NCBI GenBank assembly: GCA_964531325.1
Contig: CAZHCW010000015.1
Span: forward strand, 29,977-93,976
Length of the DNA stretch: 64,000 nucleotides
Source of the DNA: UTCHB3 sp964531325
GTDB taxonomy: Bacteria > Bacteroidota > Ignavibacteria > Ignavibacteriales > Ignavibacteriaceae
Direction: 5' to 3'
Part shown: positions 63,116-64,000 of the stretch, one piece after another
How positions within the stretch are numbered: position 1 is the first letter of the stretch
Layout of the letters: every line of letters begins with the position of its first letter
Translations under genes and position numbers: made by a program
Notes under the pieces: generated by a model
Told to the model about the DNA's origin: nothing
Database searches by the model: none
Seen by the model: only the letters and a program-made list of their open reading frames with translations

Positions 63116-63129
63116 TCAGGTTAACCTGA
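63116..63129. promoter_or_regulatory. 14-base perfect palindrome, candidate operator
   Basis: TCAGGTTAACCTGA is self-complementary and lies 8 bases upstream of the -33 box of the dehydrogenase promoter, a usual place for a dimeric activator. Confidence 0.4.
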
Positions 63130-63365
63130 AATTTTGGCGGCAACCGCATCAATTAACATGTTTATCTAATTCACTGTGAACAACTAAATGCACTCAACTA
63201 AGCTTTTTATTTTCTTAAACTTCCAATTGAGGATTTAATGAACATATAATCGTCTGAATCTCATCACATTTTTAAATATTTCCCATTCTTCTAACAGATT
63301 TTGTAAATTATTTCTCAAAAACATGAGATTTTACTTGTCCTAAATTTTAATTATCAGTAAGTTCC

Positions 63366-63397
63366 AGCATCAAAAAAGACCTTTTCTTTTTTATGCT
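63366..63397. other. Bulged hairpin upstream of the broken gene
   Basis: AGCAT, one bulged C, AAAAAAG; loop of 7; CTTTTTT, ATGCT. No T run follows, so it is not a standard terminator on the plus strand. Confidence 0.5.
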
Positions 63398-63441
63398 GCT
63401 CTGATTAAATGGATCAATAATTTAGAAACCAGGAGTTTTTT

Positions 63442-64000
63442 ATGACTCGAAATTTACTAAATACTTTTCTTTTCCTCTGTGTATTGTTCTCACCATTATT
63501 GTATTCACAAACTCCAGAGCCAATTCTTTTTGGTACTTACCTTCCTTCAAGTAATTTCCCGGAAATTACCTACCACCAAAAGATTGAGCTACCAAATTTC
63601 AGGATTGGGTACAACAACTGAGCTTGAACCGGAATATATTTCACAAACTGATCAACCGGTAGTATTAATAAATAAATCTAAAATGTATTATGAATTAGTA
63701 ATCCCGAAAGGGATTAATCCAAGTCTTTTTGGTGAGCTGTTAGTAGATTTTATTGAGGTGAGCGGAAGCGGGATTTGGGGGAGGAATGAAGGTGCATCAG
63801 ATATACAAAATCGACTTGAATCCTACAATAATATTTGGGTGACAGATGATGTTGGTTCAGTTTATGCTGATAAAATTAAGTATTTTTACACCATGGACGA
63901 GCCTCACAGTTATGATCATTTTTTACCCTACAAAATGGTGGAAGATGTACAGAATTAGTAATGCTGTTCCCGGAACTGGTGGAGGTAGGGAGGAAAGATA
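63442..64000 (+). pseudogene. Secreted-protein gene broken by frameshifts, cut by window end
   Basis: ATG 63442 follows AGGAG and opens a good signal peptide (MTRNLLNTFLFLCVLFSPLL, cleavage near YSQ), but the frame ends at 63619-63621 after 59 residues. Coding-like sequence continues in the next frame (+1) from about 63590 to a stop at 63956 (TTTELEPEYISQTDQ, GIWGRNEGASDIQNRLESYN), and then seemingly in the third frame at the window edge (YRISNAVPGTGGG). One interrupted gene is the simplest reading. Sequence errors or true decay cannot be told apart here. No family is recognised. Confidence 0.5.

Larger units (their letters stand above)
63050..63441. other. 392-base intergenic region
   Basis: AT-rich and no gene visible. 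On the left is the promoter of the dehydrogenase operon (63077-63107) and a 14-base palindrome (63116-63129). On the right, at 63366-63397, is a hairpin with a 12-base-pair stem and one bulge, ahead of the broken gene at 63442. The middle part contains nothing I can interpret. Confidence 0.5.

Noticed and set aside
1..64000. CRISPR arrays, insertion sequences, prophage or integron signals
   Set aside because: No regularly spaced direct repeats, transposase, integrase or phage structural genes are visible anywhere in the window.

Overview
The window is an AT-rich, densely coded chromosomal segment with about 50 genes, one tRNA and no rRNA, phage, insertion sequence or CRISPR array that I can see. 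It most likely comes from the Bacteroidota/Chlorobiota side of the FCB group, and I would guess the Ignavibacteria. The evidence is: type IX secretion (T9SS) C-terminal sorting domains with the NYPNPFNPxT signature on three proteins; a GldL/GldM-like motor pair; a DUF3822 gene next to rsmD; a fused SpmA-SpmB-type membrane protein; bacillithiol deacetylase BshB1; and promoters of the Bacteroidota type (TAnnTTTG at -7) in front of many transcription units.

Layout. 1-4855 (+): end of hrcA, then grpE and dnaJ, a ComEA-like helix-hairpin-helix protein, a membrane-anchored unknown, DUF3822 and rsmD. 4844-8208 (-): a class I glutamine amidotransferase, a TPR protein and glycyl-tRNA synthetase. 8301-12174 (+): an NtrB/NtrC-like two-component pair and a metallo-beta-lactamase-fold hydrolase. 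12249-20554 (-): a seven-gene envelope operon (GldL-like motor subunit, GldM-like single-span protein, a second periplasmic protein, then two tandem copies of a two-gene barrel-ended module). 20752-25479 (-): a DUF2254-like membrane protein and a large T9SS-type subtilase. 25762-28545 (+): pyrR-pyrB-pyrC. 28725-40383 (+): a lipoprotein behind a sigma-54-like promoter, a DUF4783-like protein, a very long NtrY-like kinase, an AddA-like helicase-nuclease, a lipoprotein amidase and a nucleoside-recognition membrane protein. 40550-42313 (-): an OmpA-family protein with a duplicated barrel domain. Then tRNA-Pro and yajQ (+). 43187-52908 (-): lptD, a Gfo/Idh oxidoreductase, a small unknown, a YihY protein, purL, an exonuclease, a thioesterase and threonine aldolase. 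53277-58865 (+): a tiny protein that is little more than a T9SS sorting domain, a T9SS-type amidase, a propeller-like protein and an acyl-CoA synthetase. 58940-63049 (-): bshB1, a TPR membrane protein, a PHP phosphoesterase and an acylating aldehyde dehydrogenase with a C-terminal helix that resembles a microcompartment encapsulation peptide. 63442-64000 (+): a secreted-protein gene broken by frameshifts and cut by the window end.

The most distinctive part is 12249-20554. Its first gene matches the two-helix plan of GldL, including a glutamate in the second helix, and its second gene has a GldM-like N-terminus. GldK and GldN are not recognisable. Instead there is a second periplasmic protein and a duplicated pair of outer-membrane-type proteins. 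I read this as a divergent or rearranged proton-driven envelope motor, for T9SS or gliding, in a genome that clearly exports proteins by T9SS. A second theme is sigma-54 control: an NtrC-type activator, an NtrY-type kinase and two -24/-12-like promoters in front of small envelope or secreted proteins occur in the same 64 kb.
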